A stretch of 64,000 nucleotides of DNA, taken from Clytia hemisphaerica. Its lineage: Eukaryota; Cnidaria; Hydrozoa; Leptothecata; Clytiidae. The position numbers were made by a program, and so were the translations under genes. Below are positions 32,838-43,300 of this stretch, in pieces. The notes beneath the pieces are model-generated. The model was not told the origin of the DNA, searched no databases, and was given only the letters and a program-made list of their open reading frames with translations. The stretch is from positions 1,245,538 to 1,309,537 of the forward strand of contig CACVBU010001154.1 of the NCBI GenBank assembly GCA_902728285.1, in the 5' to 3' direction. Numbering within the stretch: the first letter of the stretch is position 1; every line of letters begins with the position of its first letter.

Positions 32838-33203
32838 TAAACCCAATGAGTACAATTAACTTTATTTTTTCTAATAAGCGGTAAAAAAATAAAGACGTGT
32901 AAAACATCACTGGACACTTTCTTTCGTGCAAAGGAAACTAAAAGTTTGAATGAGAGAATGAGGCGAGGTTTGATAGGCGTTTAAGAAGTATGTTTTAGAC
33001 AGTATTTTAGGGAACTCAATAAAACGACTAAGTCATTATAAGCGCTTAAAGCCTTCGTAGTTTTGACATCTGTTTATCAATTTAAACATCAAAATTGTCA
33101 AATGGTTATGTAGGTAAAGCAAAAATTTGTAAGGTATTGTTTTAGGTATTTTATTTCCGTTTTATTAAACCTCAGGAAGTGGCATATGTAAACTATATGT
33201 GTA

Positions 33204-33452
33204 CACGTTCTTTTTTATATAAGAACAAACTATACAAGAACATAAGGCTTCGATAGTCTAAATGTTAAGAACAAATTAAGAACATTTTAAGGCTTTGTGG
33301 ACTCAAAAACACCCGTTTTCATAGGAAAATGGGTAAAAATGGTCACAAAATGGTGAAAATAAGAACATTATAAGAACATTTTTAGGCTTGAAACCCAAAA
33401 AGTTAAGAACATCCCAAGGCTTCAAAATTTTGTTCTTATAAAAAAAAACGTG
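33204..33452. mobile_element. CACGTT...AACGTG MITE, TA-flanked (best-preserved copy)
   Basis: ta-cacgttcttttttatataagaac...gttcttataaaaaaaaacgtg-ta. The interior carries 'aagaacataaggcttcgat', 'gttaagaac' and 'aagaacatttttaggctt'. It serves as the reference for the other copies. Confidence 0.75.
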
Positions 33453-33960
33453 TATGATAAAATGCGTGTAAAGTAAAAAGGGTAAACCATTATGGTATGG
33501 TTAGGTATGTTATGGTTTGCGTGAGGTTTTTAATAGATTTTTTTTTAAATTTGATCAATATGCTGTATTTTCACATGATACTTGCAAATTTTTTGAAAGT
33601 TTGAAAAGATCAAAGTCAGTTGTGATGATTTTAGTACGGTGCAGAATGAGATTGTAACAAAAGTCGAGAATTATGGTGAAGGAAGAAGGAATTTAACCTT
33701 CACATTTTCTCCACATGTTTTTTTATCAATAATAACATCCAAAAATTTTTAAGACCTTGATGTCCTTAACTATAATTTTGAGTTTTAATCAGTAGTGAGA
33801 GTTATTAGGTGTTCTTCTTGAGGAAAAAAAAGGTGTAAAGTATGCGCAGCGCATGAATTTAGAAAGAAAATTGCGGGAGTGCATGAGTTCTGGGACAGCT
33901 AGAGAACCTCTTTTCTAAGTGACTGTTTTGATACATACTTTGCAATTTAAGCCAGTTTAT
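33453..33960. other. Gene-free stretch
   Basis: AT-rich, no coding signal or clear repeat apart from weak similarity to surrounding MITEs. Confidence 0.4.
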
Positions 33961-34164
33961 ATTGGTCAAAATCAAATTTTACCCCTACTGCTGAGGATAT
34001 TGATTTTTTGAAATATCGAACCCCCTGGATAACCTACTTTCTTAGTAAAGACCCCCTGAATATCCGCTCCCTTGTAGATATTTAACCCGCTGGATATCCA
34101 CTTTTGAACAAAAATCGTTAACCCCCTGGATATCCAATATCCTCAACAGGGGGGCACGGTGAAA

Positions 34165-34677
34165 ACTAGTTTCAATCAGCAATTCCGCCCCTTCATTTTT
34201 TTCGTTCTTTCTAGTCCGTGGTAATTTTCCGGGGGTCAGGATTCGATTATTGTCAGTTAGTTAGGGTCAGGGTTGCTAGTAACGGCTTGTCACTGTGCCG
34301 GGTGCATACTCGGCGCCTTGGGCCCCGCAGGGTTGCTAGTAACGGCTCGAATTTCAGTCAGGTTTAAAAAAGGGGTACTTTTACCCATATTATAATAACA
34401 TTACCCCCGTCTTTTGCCAGTTCGGTATAATATGTTATGAAATGCGTCATTTTGCTGTGCGACGATAGTGCAAGTGGTAAGGCGTCGGGTTTGGAAACCA
34501 AGGTTGCTTGCATTTGGTGGTTCGAACCGAGGTGTGGGAGTATAGTTTCAGAATTAGCAATATAGCTTCAAATAGTCAAATTCAGAAAAACTAAGTCCAG
34601 AAATCAGAAAAAACAGAGTAAGAGATAGGAAATAGAGAAAAAGAGGAGAAGGGCGGAATTGGTGATTGAAACTAGAT
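34165..34677. mobile_element. TIR element carrying a tRNA-like SINE head
   Basis: Ends actagtttcaatcagcaattccgcc and ggcggaattggtgattgaaactaga are inverted. The interior includes two 'cagggttgctagtaacggct' repeats and the pol III-type region below. It is nested in the GGATATCC element. Confidence 0.6.
34459..34540 (+). repeat. tRNA-Ser-like pol III promoter unit (SINE head)
   Basis: The 82-base stretch has an A-box (tagtgcaagtgg) and a B-box (ggttcgaacc) at tRNA spacing. The anticodon-loop region 'ggtttggaaacc' would present GGA, and the long variable region fits serine tRNA. The acceptor ends do not pair well, so it is a tRNA-derived SINE rather than a working tRNA gene. Confidence 0.5.
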
Positions 34678-35165
34678 CTTTCCGGGGGCACGGACTATTT
34701 CTGGAAAAGCCCATTGTCATACGATTTCATGGTAGGACAAACACTTTATCAAGTTATTATCTAATTTAATCGACTTAGATTTTGAGATTTTTAGGATAAG
34801 TATTCTAATTGAAATTATGTCACCTTTTATCTTATTTGCCTCTCATTCAAAAAGAAAACTCTGAGACAAAGTTAAATTGGATTTAAAAAGAAATTTGACA
34901 ACAAAGATTGGTTTTGTTATGTCACCCGCTAAATTTGGCGTCTCTATTTTATATACTTTTATTTATAAGAATAATTTCATAACAGAGCACCGAAATATAA
35001 GAACAATTTCAGAACATAGCTGTGTCTGAAATTGCCGAATTTCAAGCAGTTTATTAGTCAAAGTAGTAAAAATTGAGTATAACGCCTATAATATACATAC
35101 ATATCAAAGTTTTTACACGAATGAAATTTATCATATTTTTATAATCAGGGAAAAAATAAATCAAT

Positions 35166-38100
35166 ATGTTACGAATTACTCTATTAGCATTATCATGTCT
35201 GGCATGTTGTGTACGCGCAACGAGCACTTACGGAGACGGAAGTGTGAATGCAGGTAAGAAATAGCCAAGGCTTATCTTTCTACACAGCAACAAGATAAGA
35301 AATCCTTGTTTTCTGTGAGGTACTCAGAGGGAAAACTCAACATCCATGCGATTTTAAAATCCTCTCTTTATGAGGATTTATTAAAAGAGAATTTCATAAT
35401 ACCTTATCGGCCAAAACTTAGTCGGCCTTAATTATTAGTCGGCCCTAATGAGTCACCTCGTCAAAATTTAGTCACTAAAGGCCGACTAATATATAATGAA
35501 TAATGGCGGACGAAATAATCAACTGTAGTAATGATGTGGTATTCAAAAAAGTTGGTTAAGGAAAGCTTAATTATAATTAAAATTATAATTATTTTTAGTC
35601 GGGCAAAATTTTAGTCGGGCCAAATTTTTAGTCAGCCCTAATTTTAGTCAACAAGCCAAAAAAATCTAGTCAGTTAGGGCCGACTAAGTTTTGGCCGATA
35701 AGGTAAGTCCCATACTCTATTCTGCTCTAATATACATTCCATGACTTGGCGTGGGCAATCGGAAATGATTCGCGAAAATTCACAACCTAAGAAAATTCTA
35801 TCAAGAGGGAAAAAATTGTTTTTCGCATTTGTTTCAACCCCAGGACCTTATTAGTACCCCATGTTTATTAATTTCGTTTCGAGCTTAAAAGCCTGAAGCT
35901 GTCTATTGTGAAAAATAATATTCTAGTAATGTTGTTATTTCATTATTCAGCATTTGAGGTAGCTTGCGACGATACCACTATGACAATATCTTTCAATAAA
36001 ACAGAACTAGACGCCCGCTCGGTCAGTGGCGTCAGCGAGCGGCCGTACACGATCACATTCGCCGGTACAACAACAGCTAATTGTACGACGGACAAAGACG
36101 GGACCGTAATCGGGGACAATCTAATCTTATCGGCGAACTACCCAGATGATTGTGGTCTCGTTCAAACACAAGAAACGGAATATATTCAATACAGTACAGT
36201 GATAACTATAGCTTACGGCCGCGTGAGCGCTAACCCATCGATTAGCCGAATGGAGTATGATAATTATACAGTTTCATGCAAATTGAATCGTACGTTGGAT
36301 ACGAAATTGAGCGGTGATTTTTATAATGTGACACACAGACTAGATGGCAGTGATAGTGGAGGTATGTATAAAATTTGAAATCTCCTTCCTTTCCTCTGAT
36401 TGACTGATTAACAAACAAGAATCGACAGTTCTGACTGTAAAGATTTGAGGGAAATATCGTTTGTTTTAATGAGAAAAGTAGAGAAAATGTAGCTTTTAGT
36501 AAAATTATTTCTAACCAAATGAAAACAAAAAAGTAAATCTTTCATTTTTGGTCTAATTCTTCAAATATATAAGTTCTTTAGGGAATTATTGTTTAATTTC
36601 AAAATGTTTCAATATTTCTTTTCAGAGAGCGAGGGTACATTCAATTTGACGTTGAATCATTATGCCAAAGGAACCGGTCTAAGACAAGACGTTTACAAGG
36701 TCGGTGATTTAATCACTTTCCAGCAAGACTTTTATGGTCCCGACGTGCTCAAAGCTGTCATACAAAAATGCAAAGCAACTTCTGATGGAGCGAGTGCACA
36801 TGAATATTTACTGATTGATGATAAGTAAGTCTTTGTTTTTCCTTTTTTCATGATATAGAAAAGAGGCGCTTATATGCTGTCAAAGCAGAATTAACAAAGT
36901 AATTTCACAGCACGTGAGGGGGGGGGGAAGTTGTTCTTTCATTTGTGAAGATGAAATTCGGCAATTCCAGGCTCTACTTTGTTCTCATTTCTTTGACATT
37001 GTTCATCCCCATTGTTCTTATAAAGTTGTTGCTCTTATAAAAAGAAGAGTGTAATTTTTGTTCTAGGTGTTCTGCTGACCCTGGAACATCCGTTTCATCA
37101 AACACGAGAAATCAAATAAAATTCGACGTGGAAGCGTTCCGGTTTTTATCACCCGATAAAAATCAAGTGTACATCGAATGTAGTTCAGAAATTTGTTTAG
37201 TTGGTGACGTCTCAGGCGCATGCGCGTCTTGTAACCCGTTCGGACGCCGTAAACGTCGCGCGGTCGCCGAGGAGGAGAGTCAAGTGCCATCTCAGAGGAA
37301 AAGGATTGTTCGATCGTCAATGTTTACCGTTGAAAGGAACTCAGGTAAAGTTACTTCATCAAGGATCAGTTTGTTTGTGTTTATCTGATGTTCCGATGGC
37401 GGATTGGCGGCCGCTCACGCTAAAGCTCTCAATGAGCAGGCTATTTTCCCATTTGAGAGGAATGATAGTCGGCCTTTGATGGCCGCATCCCCAGTCAGGT
37501 TCAATTACCCTTGCACGTTAACCTAAAAATATTTCGGTTGGACCCGCCAATCCTCGAATAAGAAGGGCTGGGTTACGGGACAAGCTGGAGTTTTTACAAG
37601 CTCTTATTTGATTTGGTTGGTCGTTAACCAGTAATAAAACAATTTTGTTACTTTTTCTAAAGAACGCGTCATCTCTATTACTTCAAATGACCAATAAGTG
37701 AAGTATCTTATAAAAACTCTAGCTCATCCCTGGGTTACCAGGCCTCCCGTAAAATCATTGACGCGGTCTTGCAAAATCCCGTGATCTAAACCTTCCAGAT
37801 GTTGAAAATTTTCCCAACCTTCTGAGCTTTAGCGTGTCGGATAAAAATTTCTGCATCTTGTGCCAGATAAGTTGTTTGTTATCTGATCGACCCTACCTCG
37901 AAACCTGCCGACTCAAAAAAATTTACTGACATATTAAAGAAGAATTTTTTCTTCAAATCAGAATCTCTATTTTTGTCTATCTCATTCTTTTAGAACTCAT
38001 TTCTAGCTCTTCCGTTTTCATTTCAAAAATAACCAAATGTAAACTGACCTTTTATAAATCGTCAAAATAAAAAACTTTCGACCGACTTCCAAAATCTAGA

Positions 38101-38581
38101 GTCGGGTGACAGTCCTGCCTCAATCAACAATGATTTGGTACAATAGTTTTTTAGTAATCTTTCCACCCCCCCCCCTTTTGATAACATCAAAAATGATCAT
38201 TGATAATTAGATTATCATAAAACGAACATCTTAATAACGATATTTGAAGCAAAAAATTTTCGAGAAAGATTTTAAAGAAAAGCCGAGTTGCAGCCAAAAT
38301 TAACTGGCCCTCCTAAAAAAAGCGTATACTCTTATCTCAGAAAATCTTGAACCCTCTTTTGACTTGATTTCTTAGAAGAAACAGCGATCAATGATGTCAA
38401 AAGCAACAAAGATGGTAGCCATCATGACGTCATCATTACATCATGGCAAGGCATATTGATCATCGCTTTACTGACAGTCATCGTGGTGGTCAAATTTGTT
38501 GAGATTATCACGCGGAAATATCGAAAGACAAAAGAAAGCGGAATCGAATATGAAAGAGTTACGGAGAATGAAACTGTATGA
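35166..38581 (+). CDS. Single-pass membrane protein made of one ZP domain
   Basis: Five exons, all phase-consistent: 35166-35253, 35951-36361, 36626-36824, 37067-37344, 38376-38581, giving 393 residues. Residues 1-18 (MLRITLLALSCLACCVRA) are a signal peptide. ZP-N starts at Cys35 (VACDDTTMTISFNKTEL) and contains NYPDDCGLVQ; ZP-C includes EAFRFLSPDKNQVYIEC. A furin-type site RRKRR (293-297) follows, then a second basic site QRKR. A helix near 351-367 (GILIIALLTVIVVVKFV) is the anchor, and the cytoplasmic tail ends YERVTENETV with a YxxV sorting-like motif. This is the canonical ZP precursor layout: cleavage at the furin site should release a polymerising ectodomain into a coat or matrix. The start has a splice acceptor 17 nt upstream. 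It is the second ZP gene here but lacks the repeated modules of the first. Confidence 0.9.
35402..35703. mobile_element. CCTTATCGGCCAAAACTTAGTCGGC MITE in ZP gene intron 1, TA-flanked
   Basis: ta-ccttatcggccaaaacttagtcggcc...ggccgactaagttttggccgataagg-ta, about 302 bp, with repeated 'agtcggcc' internally. Confidence 0.8.
37575..37733. mobile_element. Foldback MITE with AGCTGGAGTTTTTACAAG termini, second copy
   Basis: It is inverted relative to 5643-5806 and shares the interior 'ctttttctaaagaacgcgtcatctct'. It lies in the last intron of the ZP membrane protein gene. Confidence 0.65.
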
Positions 38582-38675
38582 GAGCATGAAGATTGAAGCG
38601 AATTTATAATATTCATCTTGTAATGTTACCTACGGAATCACCCCGGTTTTTGACAGTAGTGGCAAATTTTAAATA

Positions 38676-38890
38676 CACGTTTTTTTTTAAAGAAACACAC
38701 TTTTAAGAAACATGAGGCTCAGAATGCTTAAAAACTAAGAAAGATACTGAGAATGAGAAAATAACATTTTTTAATTCGGTTCCAATCCAGCCTGCCACGA
38801 GGCTGATTATGTCAAAAAGTTTAGAAACATGTAAGAAACATTTAAGGCTCAAAAGGCCAGCTTGGTAAAACTAGTTTCTTAAAAAAAGTG
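38676..38890. mobile_element. CACGTTTTTT MITE, TA-flanked, just downstream of the ZP gene stop
   Basis: ta-cacgtttttttttaaag...cttaaaaaaagtg-ta, beginning 95 nt after the stop codon. A possible poly(A) signal (aataaa) follows at about 38962, so the element may be part of the 3'UTR. Confidence 0.6.
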
Positions 38891-38999
38891 TATTCTCTAG
38901 CTTATATTACTATGGAAAAAACAGGGTGATTTCGTAGCTAACATTACTAAATGAATGTTATAAATAAAGACTCTGCGTTTTAAATATTACCGAGAGCTG

Positions 39000-40304
39000 T
39001 TCATGTATAAGTCGATCATATTCTAAATGTACATATTATTGTGTTATACGATGTTCTATACGATCTCGAATTAAAGTCTTTGCTGGCAGCCCTGATCCGT
39101 TTAGAGTAAAACTAGCCTGTGTTTTACATATTCATTATATAAATGACGTTAATATTTTTTTTAAAGGAAGAACCCCAAAATAACCAGGGCGCTTGTCATA
39201 AGTTTTGTTTAAAATTTAAAATTAGTGGCAAACACGCTGTCTTTTTTGGGTGTTTCCATATAAAACATTACGGCATGTATATCATGAATTTCTTCCACGA
39301 ATGTATAAATTTATTAAGTTCTAAATGTACATATTATTGTGTTAAACGATGTTTTGTAGCTTTCTATCCCTTATAATACGATCTGAATCTGGTCATTAAT
39401 TTATACGCTTTATTATGGTATATGGGATCTTTTTTGTTTTTGTTGTAATTTTGTAGTGAAATCAAACACTATGTAATTATGAGATGTTTAACCTAAAGAA
39501 ATTTATGAAAAGACACACAAACAATAGTCCCAATTATCTCTGATATTTTGACTAAAACAACAGAGTTCCAAGCCCGAAGGGCTGTAGGCGAGACTCCTGG
39601 ATGGGAAATGAAACCACTTATTTCCCATCCAGAACGCCCGCGCATAGTTTTTACATAAACGCCGGATTGAAACTAAAATCTATCGCTAGATTTCAAAAAA
39701 TGTAGTCCTCCAAAACAAAAGAACCGCTAGATACAATCCGTCGTCATGATTACGGCGCGTTCTATGCGCGTTTTGGATGGGAAATAAGTAGCTTCAATTT
39801 CTCTTGCCTAAGAAGGGTTAAAGTTTCGCCTCCTTCGGGCTTGAAACTCAATGGCAGACACACAACTAGCCTGAGTAAATTTGGACAGATCTTAGCATAC
39901 ACAGCTGAATTTCCATAACTCGAACAAGATTCTTAGTTCTTCCCAGTTAGAAAAACCTTTGAAACAAGTCTCTTATAACTCAAATTTTCCACAACAAATT
40001 TCAATTTCCCTTGCGTGTTCGAAGTTTACTCAACGGTATAACTTAAAAGATAAAATGTTATTTTTTTCTTTTATATAGCACAGTCACTTTAAACTCAAAT
40101 GTCTTTTTATCTCAAACAAGTTTTCTCGTCCCTTCAATTAACAATGCCTGATAAACCTTACTCTATAACTCAAAATTTTCTTGAACAAATTTGTGTTCCC
40201 GTGCGGGTTCGAGTTATAGACTCCACTGTATAAAAGCGCGCATTTAAAGCAGAAAAATCGACTAACCTTTTTGAACAGCTTAAGCATCACCAACAACTTC
40301 TCTC
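39000..40304. other. Intergenic region between convergent ZP and METTL16 genes
   Basis: It holds a foldback element (39560-39850) and otherwise AT-rich sequence with 'ataactcaaa(t/a)ttt' repeats at 39960-40210. 'aataaa'-like signals occur on both strands; transcript ends are not certain. Confidence 0.5.
39560..39850. mobile_element. Palindromic element with GCCCGAAGGGCT-type ends
   Basis: 'agttccaagcccgaagggctgtaggcgagact' pairs with 'gtttcgcctccttcgggcttgaaact'. Inside, 'ggatgggaaatgaaaccactta' and 'aaacgccggattg' pair with the 39700-39800 half. Degenerate relatives are at 15990-16175 and 27450-27627. Confidence 0.65.
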
Positions 40305-43300
40305 TTACAACGGGCTTATTTGAACACCGTGAAGTTTATTTTTCAAATGCAAAAACAATTGATGAAACTGTTCTCGATCTCCCTCCAAACATAACATAGA
40401 AAGGGCGGGTATACGACCACCCGTGGCGTGCAGTTGCTTCGCTGTGCTAGCCGTGCATGAAAATGTAAATAAAGGACACTCAACGATATTCGTCTCCAAC
40501 ATAGTTAATTCAGTGGAAATTTTTTCCATTTTCAGTTCATTAGTGTTCGTTTCATGCTCCTTGTTCGTGTATTTGTTAACTGAGTCTTCATCGTCCATTT
40601 TAAGCTTCTTGGGATTACGTATTTCTGATTCGTTTTCAAAAGAAATGGAATCTAAAGTTCGTTTCCCATAGCTTTGGGTACCATCTTGATTTGGGTGGTT
40701 TGAATTATTAGCGAAAGAAGCCGAGGCTTGATTTAAACTTGATATAGAGTTTCCGTCTTGATTGTTTGGTTTAATTTCACAGCTAGTGGTACCATCTTGA
40801 GTTTCACAGCTATTGGTACCATCTTGAGTTTCACAGATAGTGGTACCATCTTGAACCAGTTCCAACCGCTTTTCTTTCCTTCGTTTTTGTCGTGAATGTA
40901 TCCAGGTGTTGGCGAAGGCTTTACCAGTGAGTTCATACGCACCGCTGTTCATCAGTTCGATGTGTTCTGGAGCATCCAAAGAAATCTGGAACGGAAATTT
41001 GAAACATGACCTTGATGAGAACTGTTATTATTATCCTCCTTGTGGAATCCAATTCTCTTAAAACTGTTCCTAAAATTATTCGCACACTTTTAAACATATA
41101 AAGATATAAAAATTATCGAAAATTAAGATGAAAATACAGTTGACTCTCGCTAATTCGAACTCGAACGTGGAATCTTATTTGTTCGAATTACAGAGACATT
41201 CGAATCATAGAAATTATTTTAAGTGATTTTCTCCTTGACAAGGACTTGGAACAAGTTCGAAGTTAACAAGTTAATAATAGAAGTTCAAATAAACGAGAGT
41301 CTACTGTGTAAAAAGAAGAGATAAATGAAATTCTACTCGGCCAAAAATATTTATCGAATATTTAGTTATCTGACTACGAAACATACTTGAAGATCCAACA
41401 GTTCTTTCTCCACAACTTTCACAATATCCCATACGACAGCATCTATTTCAGTTGATTTCGCTGTCGACTTGATGTTCAAAATTTCCGTTTCTACAAAGAA
41501 ATCCCTTGTGAAAGACATGATAAAGGGCTTCGCTTTCTTCTTCTTTTTCGATGGTTTTTCGAGTAGCTAGAATAAGAAAAGTTTGTAACAGCTTTACTTA
41601 GTTAGATGACTTCCGTGTATGTCTCTGGGGATTAACTTGGGCAAAATAGGAGGTTGCCGGGTATGTGCAGCCTTTTAGGCGGTTACCAAGTATCTCGAAT
41701 CTCTAAGAGTCAGAAAATTCAAGATTTTTAGGTAAGAGTCTAGCATTTTGAAAAAGCTTTCCTACGTACAAAGGGTTGGTCTTTTACACCAAGTGTCTCA
41801 TAGGGCAAGGACACCTTGAAGGGACATAAAAGTACTGACGATATTTGTAAACAAACCCGTATCCCGTACAAAATCAAAACAAATAGCACATGCCAAAATC
41901 AAAAATCAAAACAAATATGGCTGATCTTGATTGTTTTTATTGTTTTACAAGTTTTTTTTCACGTGATTTTAATTGTTCTCTTTAATGACACGTGGTCCGC
42001 GCAATGTTTACATTTCACTACTTTTATGTCTCTTTAAATCAGGATAAGGGAATCTAGTTTCTACTCACTTTGCTTGGTGGCCGGTTATCAGAGAAAGACC
42101 ATGCTAAACCCCATCGTGTTGTACGACCCTGACTGAACTCTGTAGTCGTGTAGTTGGTGATCTGAAGAATGGAAAAACACAGTATTTTCACGATTAATAT
42201 GGCATTGCATTCTATTGTTTTCGAAAATCCGCGAAGCTTCTGATTGGTCAAGCGCTGAAATTTCATTCTAATGTCACGTGACCTAGGTAGGATTTCCTAC
42301 CTAACCACGGCACACTTTTCGGCCAAAGCACGACATCTAGCCCTTCGGGCTTTATAAATCTGGCCAGACTGGCTTATAAATCTGGCTTATAATGATAACC
42401 TACTTTTTCTTAAAGAATGAGAGCTCTTCCACAAAGTCTATTTGCACGAGACATAGCTGTCAAAAGTCATTTATTTTGAAAAAAAGAGAATATCTACCTC
42501 TGCATCTTTGAGGCGTTGAATGAGCGGTTTCATACTTGATTTCTTGCCAAGCATTGTTGTGTACCATCTGGGAAAAAAAAGAAAAGTTAGTACTTTTAAA
42601 ATTTCAAATCTACTACTGTAAAGCTTTAATAAATAAGCATATACCTTATTACACGAATATTACTAGTCATTTTATTAACACGAATTGAAAAATTTCGTGT
42701 TAATAAAACCCCCTTAATTAAAACCAGTCCTTGAAAAAGCAAATAAAATTCGTGTTAATTTTTTGCGTGTTAATTTCAAGGCCGTTGAATACTTGCCTAG
42801 TAATATTCGTGTAATAAGGTATTAAGGTATTGGACGTAGGATCGAGACAAAAATACCATTAGAAGCTAGAAATTTCCAACATGCTTTAAACTAAATAAGC
42901 ATATAAAAAGAAGCATAACCCAAAAATAAACATTTCCTTGGATTTTTAAATAAAAAACAACAAGAAAATAGAGTCGATGTTGTAGGAATATTTCGACGAT
43001 CTTTATGTCATCATTTTCAACCATATACTAAAAACATTTCAAATGCTACAATTTATTCTAAAAATCAGTACAGCGGGTAATAAAAATCGTAATTAAAAAC
43101 ATTAATGAGATTAAATAAAACTATGCACAAGGGAATGAAATGATAAAATTGATATAAAAGAATAACGGCTTAAAAGAAACAAAGAGAGTAATCGATTGTC
43201 AGGGGCCTATCCAAACAATTGAAGCTCTTTTGAAGCTTTTAAACCGTCATTAATTTTAGGCCGAAATTTCTTGATATAAAATGCCTCTAAAAAAGATAAT

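Larger units (their letters stand above)
33975..34722. mobile_element. Second ACCCCCTGGATATCC element, split by an inserted element
   Basis: Positions 33975-34150 repeat the order seen at 3505-3770 (about five GGATATCC-type units). The right terminus 'gggcacggactatttctggaaaagccca' appears after the nested element at 34685-34712. Confidence 0.6.

Noticed and set aside
34459-34540. A functional serine tRNA gene
   Set aside because: A- and B-boxes are good, but the acceptor stem does not pair and the unit is embedded in a repeat, so I call it SINE-derived.
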